Shown: positions 34,159 through 43,765 of the stretch, in pieces
Numbering within the stretch: position 1 is the stretch's first letter
How the letters are laid out: every line of letters begins with the position of its first letter
NCBI RefSeq assembly: GCF_023518235.1
Contig: NZ_CP090423.1
Coordinates: 2,790,001-2,854,000, forward strand
DNA from: Stenotrophomonas maltophilia
GTDB taxonomy: Bacteria > Pseudomonadota > Gammaproteobacteria > Xanthomonadales > Xanthomonadaceae
Reading direction: 5' to 3'
Length of the DNA: 64,000 nucleotides
The notes under the pieces: generated by a model
The model's input: only the letters and a program-made list of their open reading frames with translations
What the model was told of the DNA's origin: nothing
The model's database searches: none
Program-made: the position numbers and the translations under genes

Positions 34159-34214
34159 GTGCCGACCAACGGTCGGCACCCACCCATGAATGTAGAGTCG
34201 AGCTTGCTCGACTG
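34159..34214. repeat. Two REP-like hairpins, including a SMAG monomer
   Basis: GTGCCGACC-AAC-GGTCGGCAC (34159-34179) is followed by GTAGAGTCGAGC-TT-GCTCGACTG (34192-34214). They separate the convergent fabB and HAD genes. Confidence 0.8.
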
Positions 34215-34224
34215 CCAACCCCGG

Positions 34225-34908
34225 TTATTTCGGCAGCAGCGGCAGCAGCAGCGCGTGCGCGTCCACCAGCGAGCCGACGATGCGGTGACCCAGCGCGCGC
34301 AGTTCCTCGTCCGGGTGCACCAGATCCGGCACCTGGATGACGGTCATGCCCGCCGCCAGGGCGGCGCGCGTACCGGCCGGTGAATCCTCCAGCGCCAGGC
34401 AGCGCTCCGGTGCCTGGCCCAGCCGCTGTGCGGCCAGCAGATAGATGTCCGGTGCCGGCTTCGGCCGCGCCACATCGCCACTGGTGATCACCGCATCGAA
34501 GTACGGCAGCAGGCCGGCAGCGGCCAGCTTGCGGTTGGCGCGCGGCTGCCGCGTGGTGGTCGCCACCGCGCGCGGAATCGCGTGCGCCTTCAGCAGTTCC
34601 AGCAGCGCCAGGATGCCCGGCCGCAGCGGCAGACCGGTCTGGGTGCGGGCTTCGTACAGCTCATGGCAATGCGCGGCCACCGCTTCGATCACGCTGTCCT
34701 CGATGCCCTGCGCACGCAGCAACGCGTGTGAATCGCGGTCACCCAGGCCGACCATGCGCAGGAACACCGCCTCATCCAGGCCCAGGCCGAATGCATCGGC
34801 GGCCTCGCTCCAGCAGGCCAGCGAGACCCGCTCGCTGTCGATCATCAGGCCGTCCATGTCGAAGATGACGGCAGCGGGCAGGAACGGCAGCGCAGCGATG
34901 GCGGTCAT
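34225..34908 (-). CDS. HAD-superfamily hydrolase (beta-phosphoglucomutase-like)
   Basis: A 227-residue HAD phosphatase. Motif I is VIFDMDGLMIDSE, motif II is ATTTRQPR, motif III the Lys in ARPKPAPDIYL and motif IV LEDSPAGTRAALAAGM. This is the sugar-phosphate phosphatase/phosphomutase subgroup; the substrate cannot be read from sequence. The ATG at 34906-34908 overlaps the stop of the preceding pseudouridine synthase gene by four bases (ATGA), making it the last gene of a three-gene operon. Confidence 0.9.
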   Translation of the reverse strand: MTAIAALPFLPAAVIFDMDGLMIDSERVSLACWSEAADAFGLGLDEAVFLRMVGLGDRDSHALLRAQGIEDSVIEAVAAHCHELYEARTQTGLPLRPGILALLELLKAHAIPRAVATTTRQPRANRKLAAAGLLPYFDAVITSGDVARPKPAPDIYLLAAQRLGQAPERCLALEDSPAGTRAALAAGMTVIQVPDLVHPDEELRALGHRIVGSLVDAHALLLPLLPK

Positions 34909-35606
34909 GGAGCGAACAGCGTATCCAGGTCGGTGGAAGTGAGCTGCCGCCACTGCCCCTCGTCCAGCCCCTGCAGATCCAGGCCGCCAACGCGGCTGCG
35001 ATGCAGGGCCTGCACGTGGTTGCCGGTGGCGGCGAACATGCGGCGTACCTGATGGTAGCGGCCTTCATGCAGCACCAGGCGCGCACGACGCGCGTCCAGC
35101 ACTTCCAGTTCAGCCGGCAGCAGGGGGGTCTTCTCCGATTCCAGCATCAGCGTACCGCTGGCGAACAGCGCCACTTCGTCGCCGCGCAGATCCTCGCCCA
35201 GTTCCACTTCATAGACCTTGGGCAGCTTCGACTTCGGCGAGATGATCCGGTGCAGCAGGCCACCGTCGTCGGTCAGCAGCAGCAGGCCACTGGTGTCCCG
35301 ATCCAGCCGGCCGACGGTGGACAGCACCGGGTCGCGGTCGCGGAAACGCGGCGGCAGCAGATCGTAGATCAGGCGGCCGGTGTCCTTCGTCGAGCAGGTG
35401 TAGCCGGCCGGCTTGTGCAGCGCGATAGACAGGCCCACCGGGGGATCAAGCGGCTCACCATCAACCCGGATGGCCTCGTGCGGCACCTGGTCATCGGCGT
35501 ACAGCACTTCACCCTCGGCGTCGGTGACGCGGCCTTCGCGGAACATCCACTGCACCTGCTTGCGGCTGCCATAGCCCAGGTTGGCGATGTGCTTGACCAG
35601 TTTCAT
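34905..35606 (-). CDS. rsuA: Pseudouridine synthase, RsuA family
   Basis: A 233-residue enzyme of the RsuA/RluB/E/F family, most like RsuA, which makes pseudouridine 516 in 16S rRNA. An S4-like RNA-binding domain occupies the first 60 residues (MKLVKHIANLGYGSRKQVQ). The catalytic Asp is in VGRLDRDTSGLLLLT (about residue 102), and LHEGRYHQVRRMFAATGNHV follows. It is linked by ATGA overlaps to the upstream rsmC-like and downstream HAD genes, so ribosome modification is the operon's theme. Confidence 0.9.
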   Translation of the reverse strand: MKLVKHIANLGYGSRKQVQWMFREGRVTDAEGEVLYADDQVPHEAIRVDGEPLDPPVGLSIALHKPAGYTCSTKDTGRLIYDLLPPRFRDRDPVLSTVGRLDRDTSGLLLLTDDGGLLHRIISPKSKLPKVYEVELGEDLRGDEVALFASGTLMLESEKTPLLPAELEVLDARRARLVLHEGRYHQVRRMFAATGNHVQALHRSRVGGLDLQGLDEGQWRQLTSTDLDTLFAP

Positions 35607-36667
35607 CGGCCCTTCCCCTTCACCGCTTCGACCAGCTTGAAGCCGTCGCGCTCGGCCACCACGCGCACCGCGCCGAAGCTGTCGTTGAGGGTGTGCTCGT
35701 ACGGCAGATGGCGGTTGGCCACCACATACAGGCGCCCGCCCGGGCGCAGCGCCTGCGCGGCCACGGCGATGAAGCGCTGGCCGATGTCCGGGCGGTCGGC
35801 CCGCGAGGGCGTGTGGAACGGCGGATTGCTGATGATGACGTCGTAGCCCGGCTCGATGCCGGCGGTGACGTCACGCCACAGGAAGCGCAGCGGGAGCGGG
35901 CGCGGCGGCGGTGCCAGGTTCAGTTCGGCCAGCGCCAGGGCACGCTGCTCGGCCTCGTACAGGTCCAGCGCGGTGATCTTCGGGCAGCGCTCCAGCAGCT
36001 CGCGCGACAGGTAGCCGTAGCCGGCACCGAGGTCGGCGGCGCGGCCGGCCAGGTCAGCCGGCAGATGCTCGGCCAGCAGCGCCGACGCCGGGTCGATGCG
36101 GTCCCAGGCGAACACGCCCGGGCGGCTGAGGAAGCGCCCGCCGACGATCGGGCGTACCGCGTCCAGGGCGGCCCAGCGCTTGGCCAGGTCGACGTCGTGC
36201 TGGCCCTGCATCGGTGCGGTCCAGTAAACGCGGCAATGGTTCTTGGTCAGGCTGCCGCCGAGGCCGGCCAGCTGCTTGAGATCGCCTTCACCGGAGCGCG
36301 CGCCTTCATTGTTGGACTGGCAGGCGACGATGCGGCCGCCGTCGGCCACCAGCGCCAGTGCGCGGGCGAACAGCGCCCGGGCTTCCTCGCGCTGACGCGG
36401 CGGCAGCACCAGCACCAGCGGGTAGCGGCCCTTGCCGGCCACGTCGTCCAGCTGGCCGCTGACGGTCCAGCCAGCAGCCTGCTGCAGCGGCTGCGCAAAC
36501 GGGGCAAAACTCTGTTCGCAGTGCAGCTCGCGGTTGCCGGCCACTTCGCGCAGCGGCCAGCCATCGCGGGCGCGCAGGAAGGCCACCGTGCCCTCCGGCC
36601 AGCGCAGGGCGCCTTGGGAGAACGGCAGGAGCAGGGTCTGCAGGGGGGCGTCGTCGCTGGAGGCCAT
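35603..36667 (-). CDS. rsmC: 16S rRNA guanine-N2 methyltransferase RsmC-like
   Basis: A 354-residue two-domain methyltransferase. The N-terminal half resembles the degenerate methyltransferase domain of RsmC/RlmG, with a QSNNEGARSGEGDL loop. The C-terminal half is catalytic: SAM motif AADLGAGYGYLS and the base-methylating motif NPPFHTPS (about residue 281). RsmC makes m2G1207 of 16S rRNA; RlmG is the alternative, but co-transcription with an rsuA-like gene favours a small-subunit target. It is first in the three-gene operon. Confidence 0.87.
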   Translation of the reverse strand: MASSDDAPLQTLLLPFSQGALRWPEGTVAFLRARDGWPLREVAGNRELHCEQSFAPFAQPLQQAAGWTVSGQLDDVAGKGRYPLVLVLPPRQREEARALFARALALVADGGRIVACQSNNEGARSGEGDLKQLAGLGGSLTKNHCRVYWTAPMQGQHDVDLAKRWAALDAVRPIVGGRFLSRPGVFAWDRIDPASALLAEHLPADLAGRAADLGAGYGYLSRELLERCPKITALDLYEAEQRALALAELNLAPPPRPLPLRFLWRDVTAGIEPGYDVIISNPPFHTPSRADRPDIGQRFIAVAAQALRPGGRLYVVANRHLPYEHTLNDSFGAVRVVAERDGFKLVEAVKGKGR

Positions 36668-36824
36668 CGGCGCGGGTACTTCAAGCGTGAGGGCCGTCCA
36701 TTGTACCGGCTTGGCCGGGCCCGCCCCGGCGCCGGTTTTGCGAAACCCGAACGGGCCCTTGATGTGCCAGCAACATTGAAACGTTCAGGGTAGAGGCTCC
36801 CCCGGAAACCTCAGGAGAACCTGC

Positions 36825-37088
36825 ATGCGAGCCTTGTTCGTCGGTGGCGTGGTCGACAACAGTGAAATGGACCTGGAAGGCAGCCATCCGCCCGTGCATT
36901 ACCCCGAGGACACCGGCGGCGGCCATTCGCGCTATCGGCTGCACCAGGTCGGCCATGGCGCCGACGGCAGCGTGGCCTATGCGGTGTACGGTGCACCGGA
37001 GCTGGCCGATGACGAGGTGGCGCGGGTGGCCGAGGAACGCGCCTATGCGCGGCGGTTCGAGGCTACGCCAACGCTGTTCGAGCATTGA
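36825..37088 (+). CDS. Conserved hypothetical protein, 87 residues
   Basis: I recognise no family. The start is well supported by CAGGAGAACCTGC before the ATG. The protein is acidic, has no signal peptide or membrane segment, and has several His in a GGGHSRYRLHQVGHG stretch. Codon use matches its neighbours. It stands alone, divergent from the rsmC operon. Confidence 0.75.
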   Translation: MRALFVGGVVDNSEMDLEGSHPPVHYPEDTGGGHSRYRLHQVGHGADGSVAYAVYGAPELADDEVARVAEERAYARRFEATPTLFEH

Positions 37089-37095
37089 CACACCT

Positions 37096-37122
37096 GTAGC
37101 GCCCGAGCCCATGCTCGGGCGA
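37096..37122 (+). repeat. SMAG monomer
   Basis: GTAGCGCCCGAGCCC-AT-GCTCGGGCG, eight bases after the stop of the preceding small gene. Confidence 0.8.
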
Positions 37123-37187
37123 CGGCGCAGCCGCGCAGACCACAGGATCAAACCGGCGGTTCGAGGCCACGCCGACGGCGTTTCGCA

Positions 37188-37481
37188 TCAAGGCGCCTTC
37201 GGCGGCAACCGGTCGATGCTGGCGATCTCATCCAGCCACACATGGTGCTGCTGCACCGGCGTGTCGTAGTCATCCAGGCGCAGCTGGCCATTGCTGCCTT
37301 CATCGCCGGCATCGTTGCGGTACTGCTGCACGGTCGGCTTCACCGCCACCGTACCGAGCAGGCGGCGGCCATCGTGCAGGGTCAGCTGCACCTGTGTTTC
37401 ACCTTCAAGCTGTGGCAGCAGGGCTTCCAGGCGCGCGATCTGCGCCGGATCGGTATGGATGCGGGGAGCTAAGCGGGACAT
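37188..37481 (-). CDS. Small conserved protein, DUF3247-like
   Basis: A 97-residue cytoplasmic protein. The central stretch (VQLTLHDGRRLLGTVAVKPTV, then HVWLDEIASIDRL) looks like a small beta-barrel of Sm/LSm type, and I believe it belongs to the xanthomonad DUF3247 family; that is from memory. The start at 37479-37481 has AGGAGG seven bases upstream. Function unknown. It is followed by, and convergent with, a repeat-containing gap. Confidence 0.78.
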   Translation of the reverse strand: MSRLAPRIHTDPAQIARLEALLPQLEGETQVQLTLHDGRRLLGTVAVKPTVQQYRNDAGDEGSNGQLRLDDYDTPVQQHHVWLDEIASIDRLPPKAP

Positions 37482-37524
37482 CGGCGACCTCCTGCGGACA
37501 GGGTCGCCGATCGGCCGTGAATGC

Positions 37525-39591
37525 TCAGTGCAGCGCGCTGTCGACGCGCGGCACCTGCACCTTGCGTACCGCAGACACCAGCTGTGCCACCGAGTACGGC
37601 TTGGCGACGTGTTCCTGGAAGCCCGATGCCAGCGCGCGCCGACGATCATCGGCACGTGCCAGCGCGGTCACCGCCACCGCCGGCAGGGTAGCCGCATCCA
37701 CGCCCATGTCCTCGCGCAGCGTGCGCACCAGCCCATAGCCGTCCATGCCGGGCATGCCGATGTCGGTCAGCATCACGTGGTACTGCAGGTGGCCGGTGTC
37801 GGCCAGCAGCGCCAGGGCTTCGCCGGCCGAACTGGCTGCCGACACGCTGGCCCCCTGCTCTTCCAGCATGCGCCGCAGGTACTCCAGCACTTCCGGCTGG
37901 TCTTCCACCGCCAGCACATGCATGCCACGCAGCGGATAGGGCTCGACGATCACCGGTTCCAGGATCGGCCCGCTGATCACTTCACGCAACGGCCGCCGTT
38001 CGGCATCCGGGATGTGCTTGGGCAGGCGCACGGTAAAGGTGGCGCCGTGGCCATGGCCCTCGCTGGCAGCCGTGACGGTGCCGCCATGCAGTTCCACCAG
38101 CTGCTGCACGATCGCCAGGCCCAGGCCCAGGCCGCCGTGGCGGCGGGTGGTGGTGCCATCGGCCTGGCGGAAGCGGCTGAACAGGTGGTTGAGGAATTCC
38201 GGCGCGATGCCGTCGCCGCTGTCGCGCACGGTGATCACCCAGTGGTTGCCGTCGGACTGCAGCTGCAGATCGATGCGGCCTTCGGCCGGAGTGAACTTGA
38301 TCGCGTTCGACAGCAGGTTCCAGAACACCTGTTGCAGGCGGGTGGCGTCGCCCAGCACCTGGCTGGGCTGTTCGGGCAGCTGCAGGGTGACGTCCAGCGC
38401 CTTGCCTTCGGCCACCAGTTCCTGCGCGCCGATGGCTTCACCCAGCAGGTCGCGCAGGTCCAGCACTTCCACTTCCAGCTGCACCTTGCCCAGCAGCATG
38501 CTGCTGAGGTCGAGCATGTCCGAGATCAGGCGCTTCTGCGCCGCGGCGCTGTTGGCGATCACGTTCAGGCCCTTGAACAGCGGGCTGGTGTTGTCCACGC
38601 GCTGCAGCAGCAGTTCACTCCAGCCCAGGATGGTGGTCAGCGGCGTGCGCAGTTCGTGCGACAGCGTGGCCAGGAATTCGTCTTTCAACCGCGCCATGTT
38701 CTCGGCGGCACTGCGCGCGGCCCGCTCGGACTGCAGCAGTTCCTCGCGCGCCAGTTCGATCTCGCGGCGTTCGGTCACGTCCGGGCTGCTGCCGGCCAGG
38801 CCGATGAAACGGCCCATGCGCGAAAAGCGCGGCCGCGCGTTCATCTCCAGCCAGCGCCACTGGCCATCGGCACGGCGTGCACGCACCAGCGCATGCATCG
38901 AACGCTGCGCCTTCAGCGCCTCCTGCAGCTCGTACTCGAACACCGAGGCGTCATCGGGGTGCACCAGGCCGCGCCATACATCCTCCGGCACGCGCGTTTC
39001 GTCGCCACCGAAGAATTCGCTGAAGGCACTGTTGACGAAGCGGGCGTGGCCACGTTCGTCGAGCACCCACACCGGCATCGGCAGGCCGTCGGCCAGTGCA
39101 CTGAAGCGCGCTTCGCTCTCGCCCAGTTCCACTTCCATCTGCTTGCGCGCGGTGATGTCGAAGAACAGGATGCCGACCTTGTCCTCGCCGGGCCGGCCCA
39201 CGCGCACCGCATCGACCGCGAACGAGCGGCCCAGCGCGCGCGCTTCCATCTCGAACTGGGCCGGACGGCCGCTGCGGGCCACGTCGCCGTAGATCCGGAA
39301 CCAGTCCTGCTCATGGTTCGGCTCCAGCGCGGTCATGCGCTGGCCCCGCGCATCCTTCAGCCCGGTATGGCGTTCGAAGGCGTCGTTGACTTCGATGAAA
39401 CGGTAGTCGACGGCACGCTCGCCCTCGAACAGCACCTGGATCACACAGAAACCGGCGTTGATGCGCTCAAGCACGCCATGATGCAGGTCGGGTTCGGGCG
39501 CCGGCACCATCATCGGTGGGCGCTCCACGAGGGGCGGCAGAGTGGACAAGGGCGTCTGGACAGGCCGGGTTGGAGGCACAGCATCTTCCAA
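37525..39591 (-). CDS. Soluble hybrid sensor histidine kinase (PAS-PAS-HisKA-HATPase-REC)
   Basis: A 688-residue kinase with no membrane segment or signal peptide, so it senses inside the cell. There are two PAS domains (about 38-150 and 158-280). The HisKA H-box is ATLSHELRTPLTTILGW (His about 313). The ATPase domain has NLLSNAIKFTPAEG, DSGDGIAP and GGLGLGLAIV. A C-terminal receiver has LAVEDQPEVLEYL, the phospho-acceptor Asp in LTDIGMPGMDG (about 612) and AKPYS. No output domain and no adjacent response regulator exist, so it probably signals through a phosphotransfer protein encoded elsewhere. Confidence 0.92.
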   Translation of the reverse strand: MEDAVPPTRPVQTPLSTLPPLVERPPMMVPAPEPDLHHGVLERINAGFCVIQVLFEGERAVDYRFIEVNDAFERHTGLKDARGQRMTALEPNHEQDWFRIYGDVARSGRPAQFEMEARALGRSFAVDAVRVGRPGEDKVGILFFDITARKQMEVELGESEARFSALADGLPMPVWVLDERGHARFVNSAFSEFFGGDETRVPEDVWRGLVHPDDASVFEYELQEALKAQRSMHALVRARRADGQWRWLEMNARPRFSRMGRFIGLAGSSPDVTERREIELAREELLQSERAARSAAENMARLKDEFLATLSHELRTPLTTILGWSELLLQRVDNTSPLFKGLNVIANSAAAQKRLISDMLDLSSMLLGKVQLEVEVLDLRDLLGEAIGAQELVAEGKALDVTLQLPEQPSQVLGDATRLQQVFWNLLSNAIKFTPAEGRIDLQLQSDGNHWVITVRDSGDGIAPEFLNHLFSRFRQADGTTTRRHGGLGLGLAIVQQLVELHGGTVTAASEGHGHGATFTVRLPKHIPDAERRPLREVISGPILEPVIVEPYPLRGMHVLAVEDQPEVLEYLRRMLEEQGASVSAASSAGEALALLADTGHLQYHVMLTDIGMPGMDGYGLVRTLREDMGVDAATLPAVAVTALARADDRRRALASGFQEHVAKPYSVAQLVSAVRKVQVPRVDSALH

Positions 39592-39758
39592 AGGGCGTAT
39601 TCACAGCGTCAAGCGCCGTCAGTCATGCTTGACGAGGATGAATTGGCGGCAACCGCTCTTGCGCATGTCGCAATCGGCCATTGCGGCGCTCTGGCAGCAG
39701 GATCACACTCGAATCCGTGATCAACGTCGCGCCCCGTTGCGGGACGCAGGAGACCGTC

Positions 39759-40325
39759 ATGAAACTCGCACGTGCAACTGCCCTGCTGCTGGCGGGCGCT
39801 CTTCTGGCCGGTGGCGCGCACGCAGCACCGCGCACCGTGACCGCCCCGGATGCACCGCGCGCGCTGCAGGCCAAGGGACCGGTCAGCGTGAAGTGGGACG
39901 ATCCGGCCACCTTCACCGAGATCCGCCAGAGCACCAACCGCTTCGAGGCCGAACGCGGCAACTGGGTGCAGCAGCTGGCCAGCTATGTGCAGGACACGGC
40001 GGCCAAACCGCTGCAGCCCGGGCAGACCCTGGATGTGACGCTGGTCGACATCAAGCGCGCGGGCGACTATGAACCCTGGCACGGCCCGCGCGGCAGCGAT
40101 ATCAGGGTCATGCGCGACATCTATCCGCCGCGCATCACGCTGCAGTACACGCTGAAGGACGCCAGTGGCCGCATTGTCGACGAAGGCGAGGCCAAGCTCA
40201 GCGACAGTGGCTACCTGCACAACCTCGGGCTGAGAAGTGACAGCGACCCGCTGCGCTACGAGAAGCGCCTGATCGATGACTGGGTGAAGCGCGAGCTGAC
40301 GGCGCAGGCCACCGCGGCGCGGTAG
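39759..40325 (+). CDS. Exported DUF3016-like protein
   Basis: A 188-residue protein with a clear signal peptide (MKLARATALLLAGALLAGGAHAA). The mature part (VKWDDPATFTEIR, then TLDVTLVDIKRAGDYEPW and DIRVMRDIYPPRI) matches what I recall of DUF3016 periplasmic proteins of unknown function. The start has CAGGAG eight bases upstream. Its TAG stop is part of a GTAG, though the sequence after it is not a canonical SMAG unit. Confidence 0.8.
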   Translation: MKLARATALLLAGALLAGGAHAAPRTVTAPDAPRALQAKGPVSVKWDDPATFTEIRQSTNRFEAERGNWVQQLASYVQDTAAKPLQPGQTLDVTLVDIKRAGDYEPWHGPRGSDIRVMRDIYPPRITLQYTLKDASGRIVDEGEAKLSDSGYLHNLGLRSDSDPLRYEKRLIDDWVKRELTAQATAAR

Positions 40326-40337
40326 GCCCATGGGCAG

Positions 40338-40427
40338 GTGTCGGCCTTGGTCGGCACGCATGCACGGCGCCGGCCTGCAGCCGGCGCTACCCTCGGATTC
40401 CGGTAGTGCCGGCCGCTGGCCGGCACC
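40338..40427. repeat. REP-like hairpin and SMAG units
   Basis: GTGTCGGCC-TT-GGTCGGCAC (40338-40357) is followed by a GCCGGC-CTGCA-GCCGGCGCTAC unit ending at about 40390, and a GTAG-led GCCGGCCGCTGGCCGGC unit from 40403. They fill the gap between convergent genes. Confidence 0.8.
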
Positions 40428-40430
40428 CCC

Positions 40431-41501
40431 TCAGTCCTGATAGACGCGTGCCACGCGCTTGACCGCGCACGGCAGCTGATAGGCGCTTACGCCACAACGC
40501 GGTGCCAGTTCCGCCAATGTCGGCGCAGTGCCCCACAGCTCCACCACACTGCCGACTGTGGCCTGCGGGTGTGCGGTCAGATCCACGGTCAGCATGTCCA
40601 TCGATACACGGCCGATCAGCGCACCGGGTTGGCCATCGATCAACACCGGCGTACCGTTCGGCGCGAACTGCGGATAACCATCGGCGTAGCCCAGCGCAAC
40701 CACGCCCACGCGGGTACGCACCTTGGACACAAAGCGCGCGCCATAGCCGACCGGCTCTCCGGGCTCGATCCAGCGCTCGGCAATCACCTTGGACTGCATG
40801 GTCATCACCGGGCGCAGGCGCTCGGTCAGCGCGCTGTTGTCCGGCAGCGGGTTGGCGCCGTACAGCATCAGGCCCGGGCGCACCCAGTCGCTGCGCACAT
40901 CCGGCCAGCCCAGCAGCGCCGGCGAATTGCACACACTGGTCTCACCCTCGAGGCCATCGATGGCACGCGCAAAGGTGGCTGCCTGCTCATGGGTGCGTTC
41001 GCTGTCCAGCTCATCGGCACGCGCCAGGTGGGTCATCAGTACGATGCGCTCGACCTGCGGCAGCGCTGACAGGCGCGCATGCGCGGCGCGGAAGCTGTCC
41101 ACGGCCAGACCAAGGCGGTGCATGCCACTGTCCAGCTTCAGCCACACCGTCAGCGGGCGCGGGCTGTCGAAGGCGGCCAGTGCTTCCAGCTGCCACGGCG
41201 AACCGACCGCGCACCAGAAATCGTGCTCGGCCACCAGCGCCATGTCGCTGGGTTCGAAGATGCCTTCGAGCAGCAGGATCGGCGCACCGATGCCGGCCTG
41301 GCGCAGCTCCAGTGCCTCTTCGATGGTGGCCACACCGAAACCATCGGCCTCGCCCTCCAGCGCCTGTGCGCAGCGCACTGCGCCATGGCCATAGGCATCG
41401 GCCTTGATGATCGCCAGGGCCTTGCCGCCGCCCAGTTCGCGGGCGAGCCGGTAGTTGCTGCGCAGGGCGCCCAGATCAATCAGCGCGCGGGCAGGACGCA
41501 T
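40431..41501 (-). CDS. dadX: Catabolic alanine racemase
   Basis: A 356-residue PLP enzyme interconverting L- and D-alanine. The PLP lysine is Lys33 in [11 protein letters not shown], and the family segments [17 protein letters not shown] and [12 protein letters not shown] are present, the last three supporting the dimer active site. It overlaps the upstream dadA by 22 bases, which identifies it as the catabolic racemase DadX rather than the biosynthetic Alr: L-alanine is converted to D-alanine for oxidation by DadA. Confidence 0.94.
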   Translation of the reverse strand: MRPARALIDLGALRSNYRLARELGGGKALAIIKADAYGHGAVRCAQALEGEADGFGVATIEEALELRQAGIGAPILLLEGIFEPSDMALVAEHDFWCAVGSPWQLEALAAFDSPRPLTVWLKLDSGMHRLGLAVDSFRAAHARLSALPQVERIVLMTHLARADELDSERTHEQAATFARAIDGLEGETSVCNSPALLGWPDVRSDWVRPGLMLYGANPLPDNSALTERLRPVMTMQSKVIAERWIEPGEPVGYGARFVSKVRTRVGVVALGYADGYPQFAPNGTPVLIDGQPGALIGRVSMDMLTVDLTAHPQATVGSVVELWGTAPTLAELAPRCGVSAYQLPCAVKRVARVYQD

Positions 41502-42784
41502 GTGCGGTTCTCATGTTGCGGCGCGTGACCGTACTGGCCGTAGCGGAAAATATCCAGGCCTTCGGTGCTGATCTGCGGCTGACGCGCGCTCATCAGATCG
41601 GCCAGGTAGCGGCCCGAACCGCAGGCCATGGTCCAGCCCAGCGTGCCATGGCCGGTGTTGAGGAACAGGTTGCGGAACGGCGTGGCGCCGATCACCGGCG
41701 TGCCGTCCGGCGTGGCCGGGCGCAGGCCGGTCCAGAACTGCGCACGCGACAGGTCGCCGCCCTTCGGGTACAGGTCGCGGACCACCAGCTCCAGGGTCTC
41801 GCGGCGGCGCTGCGACAACGACAGGTCGAAGCCGGCCACTTCGGCCATGCCACCGACGCGGATGCGGTCGTCGAAACGGGTCACCGCCACCTTGTAGCTC
41901 TCATCGAGGATGGTCGAGGTCGGCGCCATCGCCGGGTCGGTGATCGGCAGGGTCAGCGAATAGCCCTTCAGCGGGTACACCGGCAAGCGCATGCCCAGCG
42001 GTGCCACCAGCGCCGGCGAATAGCTGCCGAGCGCGACCACGAAGCGGTCGGCGGTTTCCAGCTTGCCGTCGATACGCACACCGGTGATGCGGTCACCATC
42101 GAACTCCAGCCCGGTGATGTCCTGGTCGAAGCGGAACTCGACGCCGGCGTCCACGCACATCTGCGCCAGGCGGCGGGTGAACAGCTGGCAGTCGCCGGTC
42201 TGGTCACGCGGCAGGCGCAGCGCGCCGACCAGGCCATCGACGTGGGCCAGGGCCGGTTCGGCCTGGATGACGCCGGCACGGTCCAGCACCTGGTACGGCA
42301 CGCCGTACTGGGCCAGGATCTCGATGTCCTGCGCCGAGGCGTCCAGCTGCTGCTGGGTGCGGAACAGCTGGGTGGTGCCCAGGTCGCGGCCTTCGAACTC
42401 GATGCCGACCTGCGCGCGCAGCTCGTTCAGGCAATCGCGGCTGTACTCGGACATGCGCACCATGCGCGCCTTGTTGATCGCATAGCGCTCGTGGGTGCAG
42501 TTGCGCAGCATCTGCCACAGCCAGCGGTACTGGGCCAGGTCCATGCCCGGGCGGATCGCCAGTGGCGCGTGTTTCTCGAACAGCCAGCCGATCGCCTTCT
42601 TCGGCACGCCCGGGGCCGCCCACGGCGAGGTGTAGCCGAACGACAGCTGGCCGGCGTTGGCGAAGCTGGTCTCCAGCGCCGGGCCGGGCTGGCGGTCGAT
42701 GACCGTGACTTCAAACCCGGCCTGTCGCAGGTACCAGGCACTGGTGGTGCCGATCACGCCGCTGCCGAGAACTAGGACTCGCAT
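41480..42784 (-). CDS. dadA: D-amino acid dehydrogenase small subunit
   Basis: A 434-residue FAD enzyme that oxidises D-alanine and other D-amino acids to keto acids, passing electrons to the respiratory chain at the inner membrane. The FAD-binding motif is [20 protein letters not shown] substrate-binding stretch [13 protein letters not shown] and the C-terminal [16 protein letters not shown] complete the DadA signature. It is the first gene of dadA-dadX and is divergent from an Lrp-type gene, the usual activator of this operon when alanine is present. Confidence 0.95.
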   Translation of the reverse strand: MRVLVLGSGVIGTTSAWYLRQAGFEVTVIDRQPGPALETSFANAGQLSFGYTSPWAAPGVPKKAIGWLFEKHAPLAIRPGMDLAQYRWLWQMLRNCTHERYAINKARMVRMSEYSRDCLNELRAQVGIEFEGRDLGTTQLFRTQQQLDASAQDIEILAQYGVPYQVLDRAGVIQAEPALAHVDGLVGALRLPRDQTGDCQLFTRRLAQMCVDAGVEFRFDQDITGLEFDGDRITGVRIDGKLETADRFVVALGSYSPALVAPLGMRLPVYPLKGYSLTLPITDPAMAPTSTILDESYKVAVTRFDDRIRVGGMAEVAGFDLSLSQRRRETLELVVRDLYPKGGDLSRAQFWTGLRPATPDGTPVIGATPFRNLFLNTGHGTLGWTMACGSGRYLADLMSARQPQISTEGLDIFRYGQYGHAPQHENRTCVLPAR

Positions 42785-42933
42785 GGGACTTCTCCAACCC
42801 GATCATTCCCTGCACTGAAGCGCGCCGGGACCATAATTGGGGAAGTATAGACAGCCAATACCAGTTGATTTGCCTGTTTTGAAACACACCGGCAGGATGT
42901 TCTCCTGCAATTCATTCCCGAAGGTTGACGGCC

Positions 42934-43413
42934 ATGGCCACCCGTACCCGCGAACTGGACAAGATCGACCGCAAGATCCTGCGCATCCTGCAGGCCGAAG
43001 GCCGTATCTCCTTCACCGAGCTGGGTGAGCGGGTCGGCCTGTCCACCACCCCCTGCACCGAGCGCGTGCGCCGGCTGGAGCGCGAAGGGGTGATCACCGG
43101 CTATCACGCCCACCTCGACCCGGCCGCGGTGAAGGCCAGCCTGCTGGTGTTCGTGGAAATCAGCCTGGCCTACAAGTCCGGCGACATCTTCGAGGAATTC
43201 CGCCGCGCCGCCCTGAAGCTGCCCAACGTGCTGGAGTGCCACCTGGTGTCGGGCGACTTCGATTACCTGCTCAAGGCACGGATCAGCGAGATGGCCTCCT
43301 ACCGCAAGCTGCTCGGCAGCACGCTGCTGACGCTGCCGCATGTCCGTGAGTCGAAGAGCTACATCGTGATGGAAGAGGTGAAGGAGACGCTGAGCCTGCC
43401 GATTCCGGATTGA
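42934..43413 (+). CDS. Lrp/AsnC-family regulator, probable regulator of dadAX
   Basis: A 159-residue feast/famine regulator. The helix-turn-helix is DKIDRKILRILQAEGRISF to LSTTPCTERVRRLE, and the C-terminal ligand-binding domain has LECHLVSGDFDYLLKARI. It closely resembles Lrp. Divergence from dadA across 149 bp, with an ATTGG/CCAAT dyad near 42836-42860 and AT-rich tracts in the gap, suggests alanine-responsive control of dadAX (DadR or Lrp role). I use ATG 42934; a TTG nine bases earlier is less likely. Confidence 0.92.
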   Translation: MATRTRELDKIDRKILRILQAEGRISFTELGERVGLSTTPCTERVRRLEREGVITGYHAHLDPAAVKASLLVFVEISLAYKSGDIFEEFRRAALKLPNVLECHLVSGDFDYLLKARISEMASYRKLLGSTLLTLPHVRESKSYIVMEEVKETLSLPIPD

Positions 43414-43426
43414 GCCCGGCTGGGGG

Positions 43427-43460
43427 TGGGGTCAGAGCCCGCTGCGCGGGATCCGACCCC
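43427..43460. repeat. GGGGTCAGA palindrome, copy 2 (imperfect)
   Basis: GGGGTCAGAGCCCGC pairs with GCGGGATCCGACCCC with mismatches, 13 bases after the stop of the Lrp gene. Confidence 0.65.
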
Positions 43461-43467
43461 GATTCCG

Positions 43468-43623
43468 TCAGCGCTGCTGCGGATGCTTCTGCGAACGCTG
43501 CTCCTGCTGCCTGCCGCCCTTGTGCGGCTGCTGCTGATCCATCTGCTGCTGTTGCTGCTGTTGTTGCTGCGGGTTGCGGCCCTGCGGTTCCTTGCCGGGA
43601 TGACGGTTCTGCTGGTTTTTCAT
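43468..43623 (-). CDS. Glutamine-rich 51-residue protein
   Basis: Starting at ATG 43621-43623 the product reads MKNQQNRHPGKEPQGRNP, then nine Gln, then MDQQQPHKGGRQQEQRSQ and a short tail. It is basic, without hydrophobic residues, and surely disordered. The DNA is a CAG/CAA tract, which could also arise by slippage. The ribosome-binding site is weak. The opposite strand reads as poly-leucine, which is less credible as a protein. No family recognised. Confidence 0.5.
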   Translation of the reverse strand: MKNQQNRHPGKEPQGRNPQQQQQQQQQMDQQQPHKGGRQQEQRSQKHPQQR

Positions 43624-43765
43624 GATCGCGATCCAGTGGACGAAGGACATGCGGCGGCAGGAGTGCCGACGCACGGCCACGGTGGTCCCGGAACGGTTAA
43701 TCGCAGGCGAAAAAGCAGTGAGTGCCCGCAGGCTGTTTTCGGCAGTTCAGCTACACCGCCCGGCG

